Shown in pieces: positions 1 to 8,819 of a DNA stretch of 9,114 nucleotides. The notes beneath the pieces were generated by a model. The model worked only from the letters and a program-made list of their open reading frames with translations. It was not told where the DNA came from and did no database searches. This DNA comes from Thiobacillus sp. UBA2487 (GTDB lineage Bacteria; Pseudomonadota; Gammaproteobacteria; Burkholderiales; Sulfuriferulaceae), in contig DDOT01000112.1 of assembly GCA_002341815.1 (NCBI GenBank), forward strand, positions 1 through 9,114, in the 5' to 3' direction. Every line of letters starts with the position of its first letter. Position 1 is the stretch's first letter. The translations under genes were made by a program, and so were the position numbers.

Positions 1-1
1 T

Positions 2-1423
2 GTGAATTACACGCACCGCCTGCAGCCTCAGCAAACCATGCAAACCCCGGTCGTCGCCGGTGGTCAGCAATCTTTTATCAGTACCGATGAAATTCGCACC
101 GATTGGTGGAAAACCTTTCAATCTGCCAAATTAAACCAACTGATTGAACAATCCCTCAAAAACAGCCCGACCATTGCATCTGCTGAGGCCACCCTGCACC
201 AATCCTTGCTCACATGGAACGCACAACGCGGCTCCACCCTGCTCCCGCAAGCCAACCTCAATCTCGGGGCACAACGAGAACTGTTTAACAGCGCAGCATT
301 CGGGCAACCCGGTAACACCACCCTGTTCAGCCTTTACAATGCCAATGTGCAAGTCAGCTATCTGTTTGATGTGTTCGGCGGCAACCGACGTGCGCTGGAA
401 GCGTATGCCGCGCAAGCCGAATACCAAAAACACGAGCTGGATGCCGCGCGCCTGTCCTTGGCGGGTAATATTGTGACCGCTGCCATGACGCAAGCCAGTC
501 TGCAGGCACAAATCCAGACCACTGCCCGCATGATTGCCATGCAGGAAGAACAGCTCAACATTACCCGGCGCAGAGCAAGCGTTGGTGCAGCGGGAGAAGG
601 CGATGTGCTGGCCCTGCAAACCCAGTTGGCGCAAACCCGCGCCTTGATTCCTGCGCTGGCAACCCGCTTGAGCCAAACCAATCATTTGCTGGCATCCCTT
701 GCCGGAGAACTTCCGTCAGGAACAGATATTCCGGTTTTTTCTCTGGAAGACTTCACGCTACCCGCACAGGTGCCGGTGGTCGTGCCTGCCAAACTGGTAC
801 GCTACCGCCCCGACATTGCGGCAGCCCAAGCCATGTTGCACGCAGCCACCGCGCAATATGGCAATGCCATCGCAACCGCCCTGCCTCAGATCAATCTGAC
901 GGCAGGGCTTACGCAAGAAGCATTATCCAGCGGGCAATTGTTTAACCCGAGCAGTGCCGCATGGAGCCTTGCAGGCGGCCTTGTTCAGCCGTTGTTCAAT
1001 GGCGGTTTGGGTTCCGCCATCAAAGCGGTGCATGCCAATCTGGATGTGGCAGACGCCAATTATCGCCAAACCGTGGTTCAAGCATTCCGCAATGTGGCGG
1101 ACAGCCTGCGCGCACTGGATAACGACGCACGTTTACTGAATGACCAATACACCGCTGATCAATCTGCCCGACAAGCCTGGGAATTGACCCGGCAAGAATA
1201 TCGTTTGGGCAGCATTCCCTGGCTACAAGTCTTGACTAACGGGCAGCAAGCCCAACAGACCCGCATCAACCTGATTCAAGCGCAAGCCCAGCGTTTGACT
1301 GACACTGCCGCTTTATTTCAGTCCATGGGCGGCGCATTGCCATCGCCCGTCAAAGCACCCGATACCAGCGCTGCAGATCACGCCAGCAAAGACATCGCAG
1401 CATCGCAAAAGGATCACTCATGA
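2..1423 (+). CDS. RND efflux outer-membrane factor, NodT/OprM family (5'-truncated)
   Basis: This is the outer-membrane channel of a tripartite RND pump, a TolC/OprM-like trimer that carries substrate from the adaptor and permease to the outside. The reading frame is open to the window edge and stops with TGA. About 473 residues are visible. They begin after the expected signal peptide and lipobox cysteine, so the true start lies upstream and the GTG at position 2 is only an in-frame codon. Family signs: the early WWKTF motif (about residues 35-39), the barrel/coil segment YLFDVFGGNRR, and the second-repeat segment RYRPDIAAAQAMLHAA followed by LPQINLTAGL. The alanine/glutamine-rich helices typical of the two OEP repeats run throughout. 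The stop overlaps the start of the adaptor gene (ATGA), supporting co-translation. The NodT-type family assignment is firm. The substrate and the lipoprotein state cannot be judged from this window. Confidence 0.93.
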   Translation: MNYTHRLQPQQTMQTPVVAGGQQSFISTDEIRTDWWKTFQSAKLNQLIEQSLKNSPTIASAEATLHQSLLTWNAQRGSTLLPQANLNLGAQRELFNSAAFGQPGNTTLFSLYNANVQVSYLFDVFGGNRRALEAYAAQAEYQKHELDAARLSLAGNIVTAAMTQASLQAQIQTTARMIAMQEEQLNITRRRASVGAAGEGDVLALQTQLAQTRALIPALATRLSQTNHLLASLAGELPSGTDIPVFSLEDFTLPAQVPVVVPAKLVRYRPDIAAAQAMLHAATAQYGNAIATALPQINLTAGLTQEALSSGQLFNPSSAAWSLAGGLVQPLFNGGLGSAIKAVHANLDVADANYRQTVVQAFRNVADSLRALDNDARLLNDQYTADQSARQAWELTRQEYRLGSIPWLQVLTNGQQAQQTRINLIQAQAQRLTDTAALFQSMGGALPSPVKAPDTSAADHASKDIAASQKDHS

Positions 1424-2562
1424 GCAAAGGTTCAGCCAAACAAATGACCGTTACCGTGCTATCCGTGGCACTGGTATTTGGCGCCGTATACGGATTCCAG
1501 CAATTCCGTAATCAAATGATTGAAAAAATGATTCGCGGCAAAGGCATGCCACCGCAAGCCGTCAGCACGATGGTCGCCAATGTCAGCGATTGGCATCCCG
1601 CCATCCATAGCATCGGATCACTGCGCGCTGTTCAAGGGGCCAGCCTGTCTACTGAAACCGGCGGCCTGATTACAGCCATACATTTCAAATCGGGAGATAC
1701 GGTCAAAACCGGTCAAACCTTGCTTGAGTTGAATGCCGCGCCACTGGAAGCCCAACTCCAACAATTACAAGCCACCGAACATTTGGCTGAGATCACCCTG
1801 CAACGCGATAGCGCCCAGCTTAAATTCAAAGCGGTCAGCCAGGCTACTGTCGACACCGATCAAGCCAACCTGCAAAGTGCGCAGGCACAGGTCAGAGCAC
1901 AACAGGCCGCCATTGCCCAAAAAATAATCCGCGCGCCATTTGCCGGCAAACTAGGCTTGCGGCAAGTTGATTTAGGACAGTATCTGGCGCCTGGCAGTGC
2001 CATTGTCACGTTGCAACGTCTCGATCCGATTTATGTTGAATTCTATGTACCGCAGGCCGAGTTATCGCGTATTCACCCGGGCATGTCACTGCAAGCCACT
2101 TCTGATGCCCTGCCCGGGAAAATTGTTCAAGGCCGCATTACCGCCATTGAGCCATTGGTTGACACCACCACACGCAACATCAAGGTTCGGGCGCAACTGC
2201 CCAACCATGACGGCAAATTGATTCCCGGACTCTATGCGAAGGTGTCCATCGATCAAGGCACGACCGAACAGTGGATCACCCTGCCCTCTACTGCCGTTGC
2301 CTACAATCCCTATGGCAGCACCGTATTCATTGTTCACAACAAGGGACGTAGCGCAGACGGTAAACCCGACATGACCGTCGAACAAATGTTTGTTACCACA
2401 GGGGCGACCCGTGGCGATCAAGTCGCCATCACCAGCGGGATCAAAGCCGGTGACATGGTGGTCACATCCGGTCAGCTTAAACTGCATAACGGCGCACCCG
2501 TATTCATCAACAACAGCATCCAGCCAACCAATGATCCGCACCCCGAGGTACCTGAAGAATGA
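1420..2562 (+). CDS. RND efflux periplasmic adaptor subunit (membrane fusion protein)
   Basis: This is the periplasmic adaptor that bridges the inner-membrane permease and the outer-membrane channel. It has 380 residues, a usual length for HlyD/AcrA-type adaptors. Residues about 8-26 form an uncleaved N-terminal membrane anchor. No lipobox cysteine is present, so it is anchored by a helix rather than as a lipoprotein. The split lipoyl domain is visible at about 76-105 (GGLITAIHFKSGDTVKTGQ) and 169-200 (IIRAPFAGKLGLRQVDLGQ). Between them lies a short alpha-hairpin (about 106-167) with an Arg129/Leu134/Ser140 arrangement resembling the channel-contacting R-L-S tip. Beta-barrel and membrane-proximal domains follow (about 203-365). 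The ATG overlaps the stop of the channel gene, with AGGA 6 nt upstream as ribosome binding site. Its own stop overlaps the permease start. The family assignment is secure; drug specificity is unknown. Confidence 0.96.
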   Translation: MSKGSAKQMTVTVLSVALVFGAVYGFQQFRNQMIEKMIRGKGMPPQAVSTMVANVSDWHPAIHSIGSLRAVQGASLSTETGGLITAIHFKSGDTVKTGQTLLELNAAPLEAQLQQLQATEHLAEITLQRDSAQLKFKAVSQATVDTDQANLQSAQAQVRAQQAAIAQKIIRAPFAGKLGLRQVDLGQYLAPGSAIVTLQRLDPIYVEFYVPQAELSRIHPGMSLQATSDALPGKIVQGRITAIEPLVDTTTRNIKVRAQLPNHDGKLIPGLYAKVSIDQGTTEQWITLPSTAVAYNPYGSTVFIVHNKGRSADGKPDMTVEQMFVTTGATRGDQVAITSGIKAGDMVVTSGQLKLHNGAPVFINNSIQPTNDPHPEVPEE

Positions 2563-5500
2563 GTGCTGAACAACCATCACAAGGCAGCAAATTTACCGAT
2601 CTGTTTGTGCGCCGTCCTGTATTGGCTACCGTGATCAGCCTGGTCATGCTGGTATTGGGGTTACGCTCGGTTGGTCTGCTGCCTGTTTTGCAATTTCCGT
2701 TTACGCAAAATGCCGTGGTTACCGTCACCACCGCTTACCCGGGGGCAGATCCTAATCTGGTGGCCAGTTTTATTACTACGCCGCTGGAAAACGCGGTTGC
2801 ACAGGCCAATGGGATTGACTACATGACCTCCAGCAGCGTTCAGGGCGTCAGCACCATCACCGCCAATCTGCGCCTGAATTATGATGCAGACAAAGCCCTG
2901 ACCGAAATCAATACCAAGGTCAATGCGGTACTCAACCAAATGCCGCCACAAGCCCAAAAACCGGTGCTGACCGTGAGTGTCGGACAAACCATCGATGCGA
3001 TGTACATTGGCTTTTATAGTGATGTCCTCAAGCCAAATCAGGTGACCGACTACCTGATTCGCGCCGTACAGCCCAAACTACAGGCCATTGATGGCGTGCA
3101 AACCGCCGAACTGCTGGGCGCAAAAAACTTTTCGCTACGCGCATGGCTCAATCCCGATCGTCTGGCGGCACGAGGGCTGACAGCGGCTGATGTCTACAAC
3201 GCGCTGGCTGCCAATAATTTCTTGTCATCAAGCGGACAAACCCGTGGGCAGATGATTCAAATCAACCTGAATGCATCCACCGACCTGCACTCTGTGGCAG
3301 ATTTCCGCAATATTGTGTTGAAACAAAATGGCGACAGTCTGGTGCATCTGGGAGATGTAGCAACGGTCAGTCTGGGTTCCGATGATTATGATACCAGTGT
3401 TGGTTTTGATGGTCGCCGTGCCGTTTATGTTGGTATTCAAGTCGCTCCCACTGCCAACCTGCTGGATGTTATCACACGGGTACGCGCGGCCATGCCGGAG
3501 ATCCAGTCACAATTGCCCAATGGTCTAAAGGCCAAGGTGGTATACGACTCGACCAAATTCGTTAATTCGTCCATCAACGAGGTCATCAAGACGCTGGTAG
3601 AGGCAGTCGGCATTGTCACGCTGGTGGTGTTTATCTTCCTTGGCTCACCCCGTTCAGTCCTGATTCCGGTCATTGCGATTCCGCTTTCCCTGATTGGAAC
3701 CTTTACCTGGATGCTGGCATTAGGCTATTCGATCAATCTGCTCACCCTGCTATCGTTGGTTTTAGCCATTGGACTGGTGGTGGATGATGCGATTATTGTG
3801 GTCGAAAACGTCAACCGACACCTTGAAGACGGTTTGTCACCCACAGATGCGGCACTACAGGCAGCACGCGAATTAGCCAACCCGATTATTGCCATGACCA
3901 TTGTGCTGGTCGCCGTTTATGTCCCCATCGGATTTATGAGCGGTCTGACCGGCGCTCTGTTCACGGAATTTGCCTTTACCTTGGTCGGTGCGGTTACCAT
4001 GTCGGCGATCATCGCACTCACCTTGTCACCCATGATGTGTTCACGCCTGCTGAAGCCACCTCGTGCCAATGGCAGTTGGAGCGACCGACTGGTACTAAAG
4101 CTGGATCAAGTATTTCATCGCATCGACACCGGCTACGAAAAGCGTCTGAACGGTGTACTCAACCACCTGTCCGTGGTTGCGGTATTTGCCGTGCTGATTT
4201 TAGGCGGCATTTACTTTCTCTATACCACGTCAATGACCGAGCTTGCTCCGCAAGAAGACCAAGGCGTACTGATTGCCATGTCATTCAGCGCACCGGATGC
4301 CAGCCTGCAACAACGCGAGCTGTCGGCCGCTGCCATTCGGCAGGTATTCAACCAACATAAGGAAACCGATCATATTTTCCAGATGGACATGCCAACCCAA
4401 ATGATCAGCGGGATGGTACTGAAACCATGGGATGAACGCACCACCACTGCCAGTACGCTAATGCCGGTTATTCAGCAGCAGCTCGGGCAAATCCCCGGCT
4501 CGCAGAATGCAGTCTTTCAGCCGCCGCCCCTGCCCGGCTCACGCGGGTTTCCGGTGCAGTTTGTGATTACCACCACGGAACCGTTCAACAAACTGTACGA
4601 GGTTTCGGAAAAGTTTCTGCAAGACGCCCAAAAATCCGGTGATTTTATCTTCTTGCAATCCGATTTACGTATCGATTTGCCACAAACCACGGTGATTATC
4701 GACCGGAACCGTGCTGCAAACCTGGGTATCGCCATCAGCGACATTGGTAACTCGTTATCTGCCTTGCTGGGTGGCAATTACGTCAATTATTTTTCACTCG
4801 ACGGACGTTCGTATAAAGTTATTCCACAGGTTCAACAACGCTACCGCCTCAATGCCCAACAACTGGATAATTACTGGCTACGTACCGGCAGCGGACAAAT
4901 GGTACCGCTGTCAACCGTTGCCCATCTGATTACCGAAACCAAACCGGAAACCATTAACCATTTCCAACAATTGAACATGGCAACCATACAAGGGGTTAAC
5001 TTTCCGACCATTTCTCAGGGCGATGCATTGAAACACCTGAAGCAACTGGCCCAAAAAACCTTGCCACAAAACTACAGCTTTGATTACTCGGGTCCTTCTC
5101 GCCAGTTTGTGCAAGAATCGGGGGGCTTGTTGATCACCTTCTTCTTTGCATTAATCATTATTTTTCTGGCACTGGCCGCACAATTTGAAAGTTTCCGCGA
5201 CCCTGTCATCATTCTGGTTTCTGTGCCAATGTCGATTGCCGGTGCATTGTTGTTTATCAATATCGGGATTGGACGCGCCACCCTCAACATCTACACTGAA
5301 GTGGGATTGGTGACCTTGATCGGGCTGATTTCCAAACATGGGATTCTGATTGTGGAATTTGCCAACAATTTGCAACGGTTGGGCAGCAGCAAGCGCGAAG
5401 CCATTATCAAAGCAGCCGGTTTGCGTTTACGTCCTATCTTGATGACCACCGCCGCCATGGTGCTCGGCGTCATGCCGTTGATCATTGCCCACGGCGCAGG

Positions 5501-5660
5501 TGCGGTTAGTCGCTTTAATTTGGGATTGGTGATTGCCAGCGGACTGTCTATCGGAACGGTGTTTACCCTGTTTGTCGTGCCATCCATGTACATGATGCTG
5601 GCGGCCGATCACAGCCACGAAGCGCGCAGCACTAGTCTGGATGTCACCCCGCATCATTGA
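2559..5660 (+). CDS. RND multidrug efflux permease, HAE-1 family (AcrB/MdtC-like)
   Basis: This is the inner-membrane proton/substrate antiporter and the motor of the pump. It has 1033 residues, close to AcrB and its relatives. Residues 11-40 hold the FxRRPVLA start and TM1, followed by a large periplasmic porter loop (about 41-335). TM2-TM6 span about 340-495. The second half repeats this plan, with a porter loop at about 560-850 and TM8-TM12 at about 855-1015. The proton-relay residues are present: the Asp pair 409-410 in GLVVDDAIIVVENVNR (TM4) and Lys926 in LISKHGILIVEF (TM10). The threonines 963-964 in RPILMTTAAMVLG match the relay Thr region of AcrB. ALTLSPMMCSRLL is also typical. GAGGT sits 9 nt before the ATG, which overlaps the adaptor stop. 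A single permease gene is present, so this is not an MdtBC-style pair. HAE-1 membership suggests organic drugs or hydrophobic toxicants; the substrate is inferred only. Confidence 0.96.
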   Translation: MSAEQPSQGSKFTDLFVRRPVLATVISLVMLVLGLRSVGLLPVLQFPFTQNAVVTVTTAYPGADPNLVASFITTPLENAVAQANGIDYMTSSSVQGVSTITANLRLNYDADKALTEINTKVNAVLNQMPPQAQKPVLTVSVGQTIDAMYIGFYSDVLKPNQVTDYLIRAVQPKLQAIDGVQTAELLGAKNFSLRAWLNPDRLAARGLTAADVYNALAANNFLSSSGQTRGQMIQINLNASTDLHSVADFRNIVLKQNGDSLVHLGDVATVSLGSDDYDTSVGFDGRRAVYVGIQVAPTANLLDVITRVRAAMPEIQSQLPNGLKAKVVYDSTKFVNSSINEVIKTLVEAVGIVTLVVFIFLGSPRSVLIPVIAIPLSLIGTFTWMLALGYSINLLTLLSLVLAIGLVVDDAIIVVENVNRHLEDGLSPTDAALQAARELANPIIAMTIVLVAVYVPIGFMSGLTGALFTEFAFTLVGAVTMSAIIALTLSPMMCSRLLKPPRANGSWSDRLVLKLDQVFHRIDTGYEKRLNGVLNHLSVVAVFAVLILGGIYFLYTTSMTELAPQEDQGVLIAMSFSAPDASLQQRELSAAAIRQVFNQHKETDHIFQMDMPTQMISGMVLKPWDERTTTASTLMPVIQQQLGQIPGSQNAVFQPPPLPGSRGFPVQFVITTTEPFNKLYEVSEKFLQDAQKSGDFIFLQSDLRIDLPQTTVIIDRNRAANLGIAISDIGNSLSALLGGNYVNYFSLDGRSYKVIPQVQQRYRLNAQQLDNYWLRTGSGQMVPLSTVAHLITETKPETINHFQQLNMATIQGVNFPTISQGDALKHLKQLAQKTLPQNYSFDYSGPSRQFVQESGGLLITFFFALIIIFLALAAQFESFRDPVIILVSVPMSIAGALLFINIGIGRATLNIYTEVGLVTLIGLISKHGILIVEFANNLQRLGSSKREAIIKAAGLRLRPILMTTAAMVLGVMPLIIAHGAGAVSRFNLGLVIASGLSIGTVFTLFVVPSMYMMLAADHSHEARSTSLDVTPHH

Positions 5661-5677
5661 TGGGCACGAATCGAACC

Positions 5678-5704
5678 GCACGACCATTGCCACATGGGTC
5701 GTGC
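5678..5704 (+). terminator. Strong hairpin after the RND operon, no U-tract
   Basis: GCACGACCAT (5678-5687) pairs with ATGGGTCGTGC (5694-5704) as a 10-bp stem with one bulged G and a 6-nt loop. It lies 17 nt past the permease stop. No run of T follows on either strand, so it is not a classical intrinsic terminator. It could protect the 3' end of the efflux mRNA or support factor-dependent termination. A weaker hairpin (CCACAC 5753-5758 with GTGTGG 5766-5771) lies further down. The rest of this 170-bp gap between the converging efflux and queH units shows no gene. Confidence 0.45.
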
Positions 5705-5830
5705 ACCAACCCTGATGTTACCTATCCGGTCTTGCCCAACTAAACAACCTGTCCACACATGAAACGTGTGGCAGACCAACCTCAGACAACGTACACCAGC
5801 GCCAGCGATGGGGTGAGGCCGGTTTAAACG

Positions 5831-6493
5831 TCATTCATCCGCAGAATCTTGACCATAGTAAAGCTGGCCAATTCGAATGACCGGTCTACCGGTATTGCGC
5901 CGATGCTGGTTTGAATCGCGCAGAGAATACGCGCAACCACAATATTCCTGCTGGTAAAACTGCTCGCGCTTACTGATTTCAATCATGCGAGCAGAACCGC
6001 CACGTTTACGCCAGTTGTAATCCCAATACATCAAATCCGGATAACGCCCTGCCGCCCGATGGCCGCAATCATTGATTTGTTGCATGTTTTTCCAACGGGA
6101 AATTCCCAGCGAACTGGTGATAACCGGAAACCCATGCTCATGGGCATACAGCGCAGTACGTTCAAAGCGCATATCAAAGCACATGGTACAACGCTCGCCA
6201 CGTTCAGGTTCATGCTCCAGACCTTTTGCGCGTGCGAACCAGTTTTCCCGGTCGTAATCTGCATCAACAAATGGAATACCAAACTGTTCAGCAAAGCGAA
6301 TATTTTCATTCTTGCGCAACTCATATTCGCGCAATGGATGAATATTCGGATTGTAAAAAAAGATCGTATAATCAATTCCTGACGCCTGCATCGCTTCCAT
6401 CAGCTCCCCAGAACAAGGCGCGCAGCATGAATGCAACAATACCTTGCTGTGTCCTTGCGGTAGCGGGATGGGTTGACGTTGTTCAGGAGTCAT
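5831..6493 (-). CDS. queH: Epoxyqueuosine reductase QueH
   Basis: This is a cytoplasmic metalloenzyme that reduces epoxyqueuosine to queuosine at position 34 of tRNAs with GUN anticodons (Asp, Asn, His, Tyr). It replaces the unrelated cobalamin enzyme QueG. The product is 220 aa from the chosen ATG. QueH hallmarks in order: the [11 protein letters not shown] motif (Cys23, Cys24, Cys27), [35 protein letters not shown] (Cys102, Cys105), [31 protein letters not shown] and [14 protein letters not shown] (Cys185, Cys187). These cysteine sets are the ones expected to bind the iron-sulfur cluster and extra iron. A TTG seven codons upstream (6512-6514) would lengthen the protein. Neither start has a clear Shine-Dalgarno, and I prefer ATG because homologues as I recall them begin close to this point. 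It converges on the efflux operon and lies downstream of the tRNA/rpoD unit, but a terminator separates them, so it probably has its own promoter. Confidence 0.95.
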   Translation of the reverse strand: MTPEQRQPIPLPQGHSKVLLHSCCAPCSGELMEAMQASGIDYTIFFYNPNIHPLREYELRKNENIRFAEQFGIPFVDADYDRENWFARAKGLEHEPERGERCTMCFDMRFERTALYAHEHGFPVITSSLGISRWKNMQQINDCGHRAAGRYPDLMYWDYNWRKRGGSARMIEISKREQFYQQEYCGCAYSLRDSNQHRRNTGRPVIRIGQLYYGQDSADE

Positions 6494-6517
6494 GGCAAAA
6501 ACCGTAATTGACAAATA

Positions 6518-6525
6518 GTGATCAC
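6518..6525. promoter_or_regulatory. Perfect 8-bp palindrome GTGATCAC just upstream of queH
   Basis: The palindrome GTGATCAC sits about 25 bp upstream of the queH ATG and next to the alternative TTG start. It could be an operator half or simply chance. A similar GTGATCATCAC core recurs in the rpoD-rnpB intergenic region (9015-9025). The regulator, if any, is unknown. Confidence 0.2.
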
Positions 6526-6580
6526 AATAATCCGATAAACGAATCCACCCGATTGACGCATGCCTTCACATGCTGCCCAA

Positions 6581-6628
6581 GCAAAATCCCTGTGAGGCAA
6601 AATCCCTGTGAGGGAAAATCTTTGTGAG
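6581..6628. repeat. Three tandem copies of a 16-bp repeat upstream of queH
   Basis: Unit GCAAAATCCCTGTGAG occurs at 6581-6596 and again, identical, at 6597-6612. A third copy at 6613-6628 has three changes (GGAAAATCTTTGTGAG). The units abut without spacers, so this is not a CRISPR array. The TGTGAGGCA at the unit 1/2 junction (6591-6599) and again after unit 3 (6623-6631) can pair with TGCCTTCACA at 6561-6570, with one bulged base, giving alternative stem-loops. If queH is transcribed from the candidate promoter at 6640-6669, the array lies in its mRNA leader. Function unknown. Confidence 0.85.
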
Positions 6629-6639
6629 GCAGGGTTGAT

Positions 6640-6669
6640 GCTATAACATCTTGCCCGCCAACGGGTTAA
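6640..6669 (-). promoter_or_regulatory. Candidate queH promoter
   Basis: On the minus strand, TTAACC (6664-6669) and TATAGC (6640-6645) are spaced by 18 bp. Each matches 4 of 6 consensus sigma-70 bases. Transcription would start near 6633 and give a leader of about 140 nt containing the 16-bp repeats. The match is modest and other weak promoters in the region are possible. Confidence 0.25.
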
Positions 6670-6682
6670 AATCGCCCTTCAT

Positions 6683-6696
6683 CCTTGAATCCAAGG
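6683..6696. repeat. Small perfect inverted repeat beside the terminator
   Basis: CCTTG (6683-6687) and CAAGG (6692-6696) form a 5-bp stem with a 4-nt loop. It lies directly downstream, in the minus direction, of the tRNA terminator. It may extend or back up that terminator, but is short enough to be incidental. Confidence 0.35.
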
Positions 6697-6721
6697 AAAA
6701 AGCCGCAGAAATAGGGCTTTT
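6697..6721 (-). terminator. Factor-independent terminator for the tRNA/rpoD unit
   Basis: Read on the minus strand, AAAAGCC (from 6721) pairs with GGCTTTT (ending 6698) around a 10-nt loop, and the T run is five long. It starts 9 nt beyond the CCA end of the tRNA, as expected for a terminator of a stable-RNA transcript. Part of the U-tract also forms the stem base. It probably ends both the tRNA transcript and any rpoD read-through, leaving queH to its own promoter. Confidence 0.6.
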
Positions 6722-6729
6722 GTATAAAA

Positions 6730-6808
<79 letters not shown>

Positions 6809-6825
6809 GTCTGTTATTGGCACGA

Positions 6826-6831
6826 ATTGTA
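6826..6831 (-). promoter_or_regulatory. Candidate -10 box for the tRNA gene
   Basis: TACAAT on the minus strand lies in the 35-bp gap between the rpoD stop and the tRNA. A start about 7 nt downstream would give a leader of roughly 10 nt. No convincing -35 lies 16-18 bp upstream, inside the end of rpoD. The same GGTACAAT octamer precedes rnpB. The tRNA may therefore be made both from this weak promoter and by read-through from rpoD, since no terminator separates them. Confidence 0.3.
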
Positions 6832-6843
6832 CCAAACAAAGCG

Positions 6844-8814
6844 TTACTGATTGTTATTGTCGATAAAGCTACGCAAGCGGTCTGATCGCGAAGGATGGCG
6901 CAATTTACGCAATGCCTTGGCCTCGATTTGACGAATCCGTTCACGGGTTACGTCAAACTGCTTGCCTACCTCTTCAAGCGTATGATCCGTGTTCATTTCA
7001 ATACCAAAACGCATCCGCAGCACCTTGGCTTCGCGCTGGGTCAATCCATCCAGAATTTCTTTGGTCACTTCTTGGAGGCTATCATAAATTGCAGCATCCA
7101 TTGGCGCCAATGTGGATGTATCTTCGATAAAATCACCCAAATGCGAATCTTCATCGTCGCCAATCGGCGTTTCCATTGAAATCGGTTCTTTGGAAATTTT
7201 CAGGATTTTACGAATTTTATCTTCAGGCATATCCATCTTTTCTGCCAAAACCGATGGATCGGGTTCTTGTCCGGTTTCCTGCAAAATTTGACGGGCAATC
7301 CGGTTCATCTTGTTAATGGTCTCGATCATATGCACCGGAATACGAATCGTGCGGGCTTGATCAGCAATAGAACGCGTAATCGCCTGACGTATCCACCATG
7401 TTGCATACGTTGAAAACTTGTAACCACGGCGATATTCGAATTTATCCACGGCTTTCATCAAGCCAATGTTACCCTCTTGTATCAAATCAAGAAACTGCAA
7501 GCCACGGTTAGTGTATTTTTTTGCAATGGAAATCACCAGACGCAGATTGGCTTCAATCATTTCCCGTTTGGCACGCAACGTACGCGCTTCTCCAGCCGAC
7601 ATCTGCTTGTTGATTTCTTTCAACGCACTGATGGGAATTCCGACACTATTTTGCAAATCCAACAATTTATTCTGTCGTTCCAAAATAGCGTATTGCTGAC
7701 GCAAAACAGCTTCGCTGAACGAATGCCCCCCTGCGGCCAACTCATTAACCCATTCCAGATTGGTTTCTTGGCCGGGGAACACCTTGATAAAATGTTCGCG
7801 CGGTATACCTGCCCTGCGCGTGGCAATTTCCATGATTTCTCGTTCATGGGTACGTACATTTTCAACCAGACTGCGAATCATATTGCATAAAGACTCTACT
7901 TGCCGCGCCGAAAATCGCAATTCTAACAACAGGGCTGCAATCTCCTGCTGAATTTGGGCATATTCTGTTGATCCATATCCGTATTGTTTATGGACGGCTT
8001 GCTTGCGCTTGACCAACTCACGCAAACGTTCAAAGCGTTCCATAGCATCCAGCTTCAGCTGCGCAAGATTGGCCGCCGCCAAAGCGCTGCCATCGCTATC
8101 TTCATCATCGTCTTCGTCAACGTCCTCATCGACCACTTCATCCTGATCGTCCATGACCAGCGGTTCAACCGGTTCAGCCAGTGCTGATTCTGTGCTCACA
8201 ATACCATCCACAAATTCATCAATGCGGATTTCATCCCGCTCAACCTTGTCAACAAGATTGAGAATTTGCTCTAACGTGGTTGGACAAGCCGAAATGGCCT
8301 GTACCATGTGTTTCAGGCCATCTTCAATCCGTTTGGCAATTTCAATTTCGCCTTCGCGGGTCAGCAACTCAACCGTTCCCATCTCACGCATGTACATGCG
8401 TACCGGGTCGGTGGTACGGCCAAACTCGGAATCAACGGTCGACAATGCTGCTTCGGCTTCCGCTACAGCGTCTTCGTCTGCCACTGCGGGCGTCGCATCC
8501 GACATCAACAAGGCTTCCGCATCCGGCGCCTCGTCGTAAACCTGGATGCCCATGTCGTTGATCATGCTGACCACGCCTTCAATCTGCTCGGCATCCAGCA
8601 TGTCGTCCGGCAGGTGGTCATTGATTTCGGCGTAGGTTAAATAACCTCTTTCCTTGCCCAGAATAATCAATGTCTTAAGACGGGTTCGGCGCAATTCCGC
8701 ATCAGATTGACCGTTATTTTGTTCCTGATCGTGCGCTATTGCTAAATTTTCATCCGTTACAGCGATTTCATTTTTGGACTGATTACGCACTTCTTTGTCA
8801 CGATCGATTGCCAT
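6844..8814 (-). CDS. rpoD: RNA polymerase primary sigma factor RpoD (sigma-70)
   Basis: This is the housekeeping sigma subunit that directs core RNA polymerase to -35/-10 promoters. It has 656 residues from the chosen start (E. coli has 613). Region 1.1 is at about 40-97. Region 1.2 is at about 136-166 ([20 protein letters not shown]). The long non-conserved region, about 167-405, contains an acidic run at 222-241. Regions 2.1-2.4 run from about 417 to 496, including the melting and -10-reading segment [17 protein letters not shown]. Region 3 follows, with the finger motif [13 protein letters not shown] (553-565). Region 4.2 holds the [21 protein letters not shown] near 612. Every diagnostic motif is intact. 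An in-frame ATG six codons upstream (8830-8832) lacks a ribosome binding site, while the ATG at 8812-8814 has AAAAAGG 5 nt before it. No dnaG precedes it; the gene heads its own unit and is followed 35 bp later by the tRNA. Confidence 0.97.
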   Translation of the reverse strand: MAIDRDKEVRNQSKNEIAVTDENLAIAHDQEQNNGQSDAELRRTRLKTLIILGKERGYLTYAEINDHLPDDMLDAEQIEGVVSMINDMGIQVYDEAPDAEALLMSDATPAVADEDAVAEAEAALSTVDSEFGRTTDPVRMYMREMGTVELLTREGEIEIAKRIEDGLKHMVQAISACPTTLEQILNLVDKVERDEIRIDEFVDGIVSTESALAEPVEPLVMDDQDEVVDEDVDEDDDEDSDGSALAAANLAQLKLDAMERFERLRELVKRKQAVHKQYGYGSTEYAQIQQEIAALLLELRFSARQVESLCNMIRSLVENVRTHEREIMEIATRRAGIPREHFIKVFPGQETNLEWVNELAAGGHSFSEAVLRQQYAILERQNKLLDLQNSVGIPISALKEINKQMSAGEARTLRAKREMIEANLRLVISIAKKYTNRGLQFLDLIQEGNIGLMKAVDKFEYRRGYKFSTYATWWIRQAITRSIADQARTIRIPVHMIETINKMNRIARQILQETGQEPDPSVLAEKMDMPEDKIRKILKISKEPISMETPIGDDEDSHLGDFIEDTSTLAPMDAAIYDSLQEVTKEILDGLTQREAKVLRMRFGIEMNTDHTLEEVGKQFDVTRERIRQIEAKALRKLRHPSRSDRLRSFIDNNNQ

Positions 8815-8819
8815 ATCAA

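Noticed and set aside
2..4. GTG at position 2 as the true start of the channel gene
   Set aside because: The frame is open to the edge, and starting here would leave no signal peptide or lipobox, which an outer-membrane factor needs. The gene is cut by the window.
131..685. Long open frame (184 codons) on the strand opposite the channel gene
   Set aside because: It is antisense to a gene with clear family motifs, has no recognisable protein features, and is explained by codon composition. The same holds for the minus-strand frame at 2086-2580.
5663..5680. tRNA fragment on the minus strand (GGTTCGATT T-loop-like sequence)
   Set aside because: The bases flanking TTCGATT do not form a T-stem and no acceptor, D or anticodon arm can be found around it.
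6581..6628. Short CRISPR array
   Set aside because: The three 16-bp units abut directly with no spacers, and there is no leader or cas gene.
8088..8150. Run of acidic residues in RpoD as an unusual insertion
   Set aside because: E. coli RpoD has a similar acidic stretch in its non-conserved region, and the overall region length is comparable, so it is family-typical.
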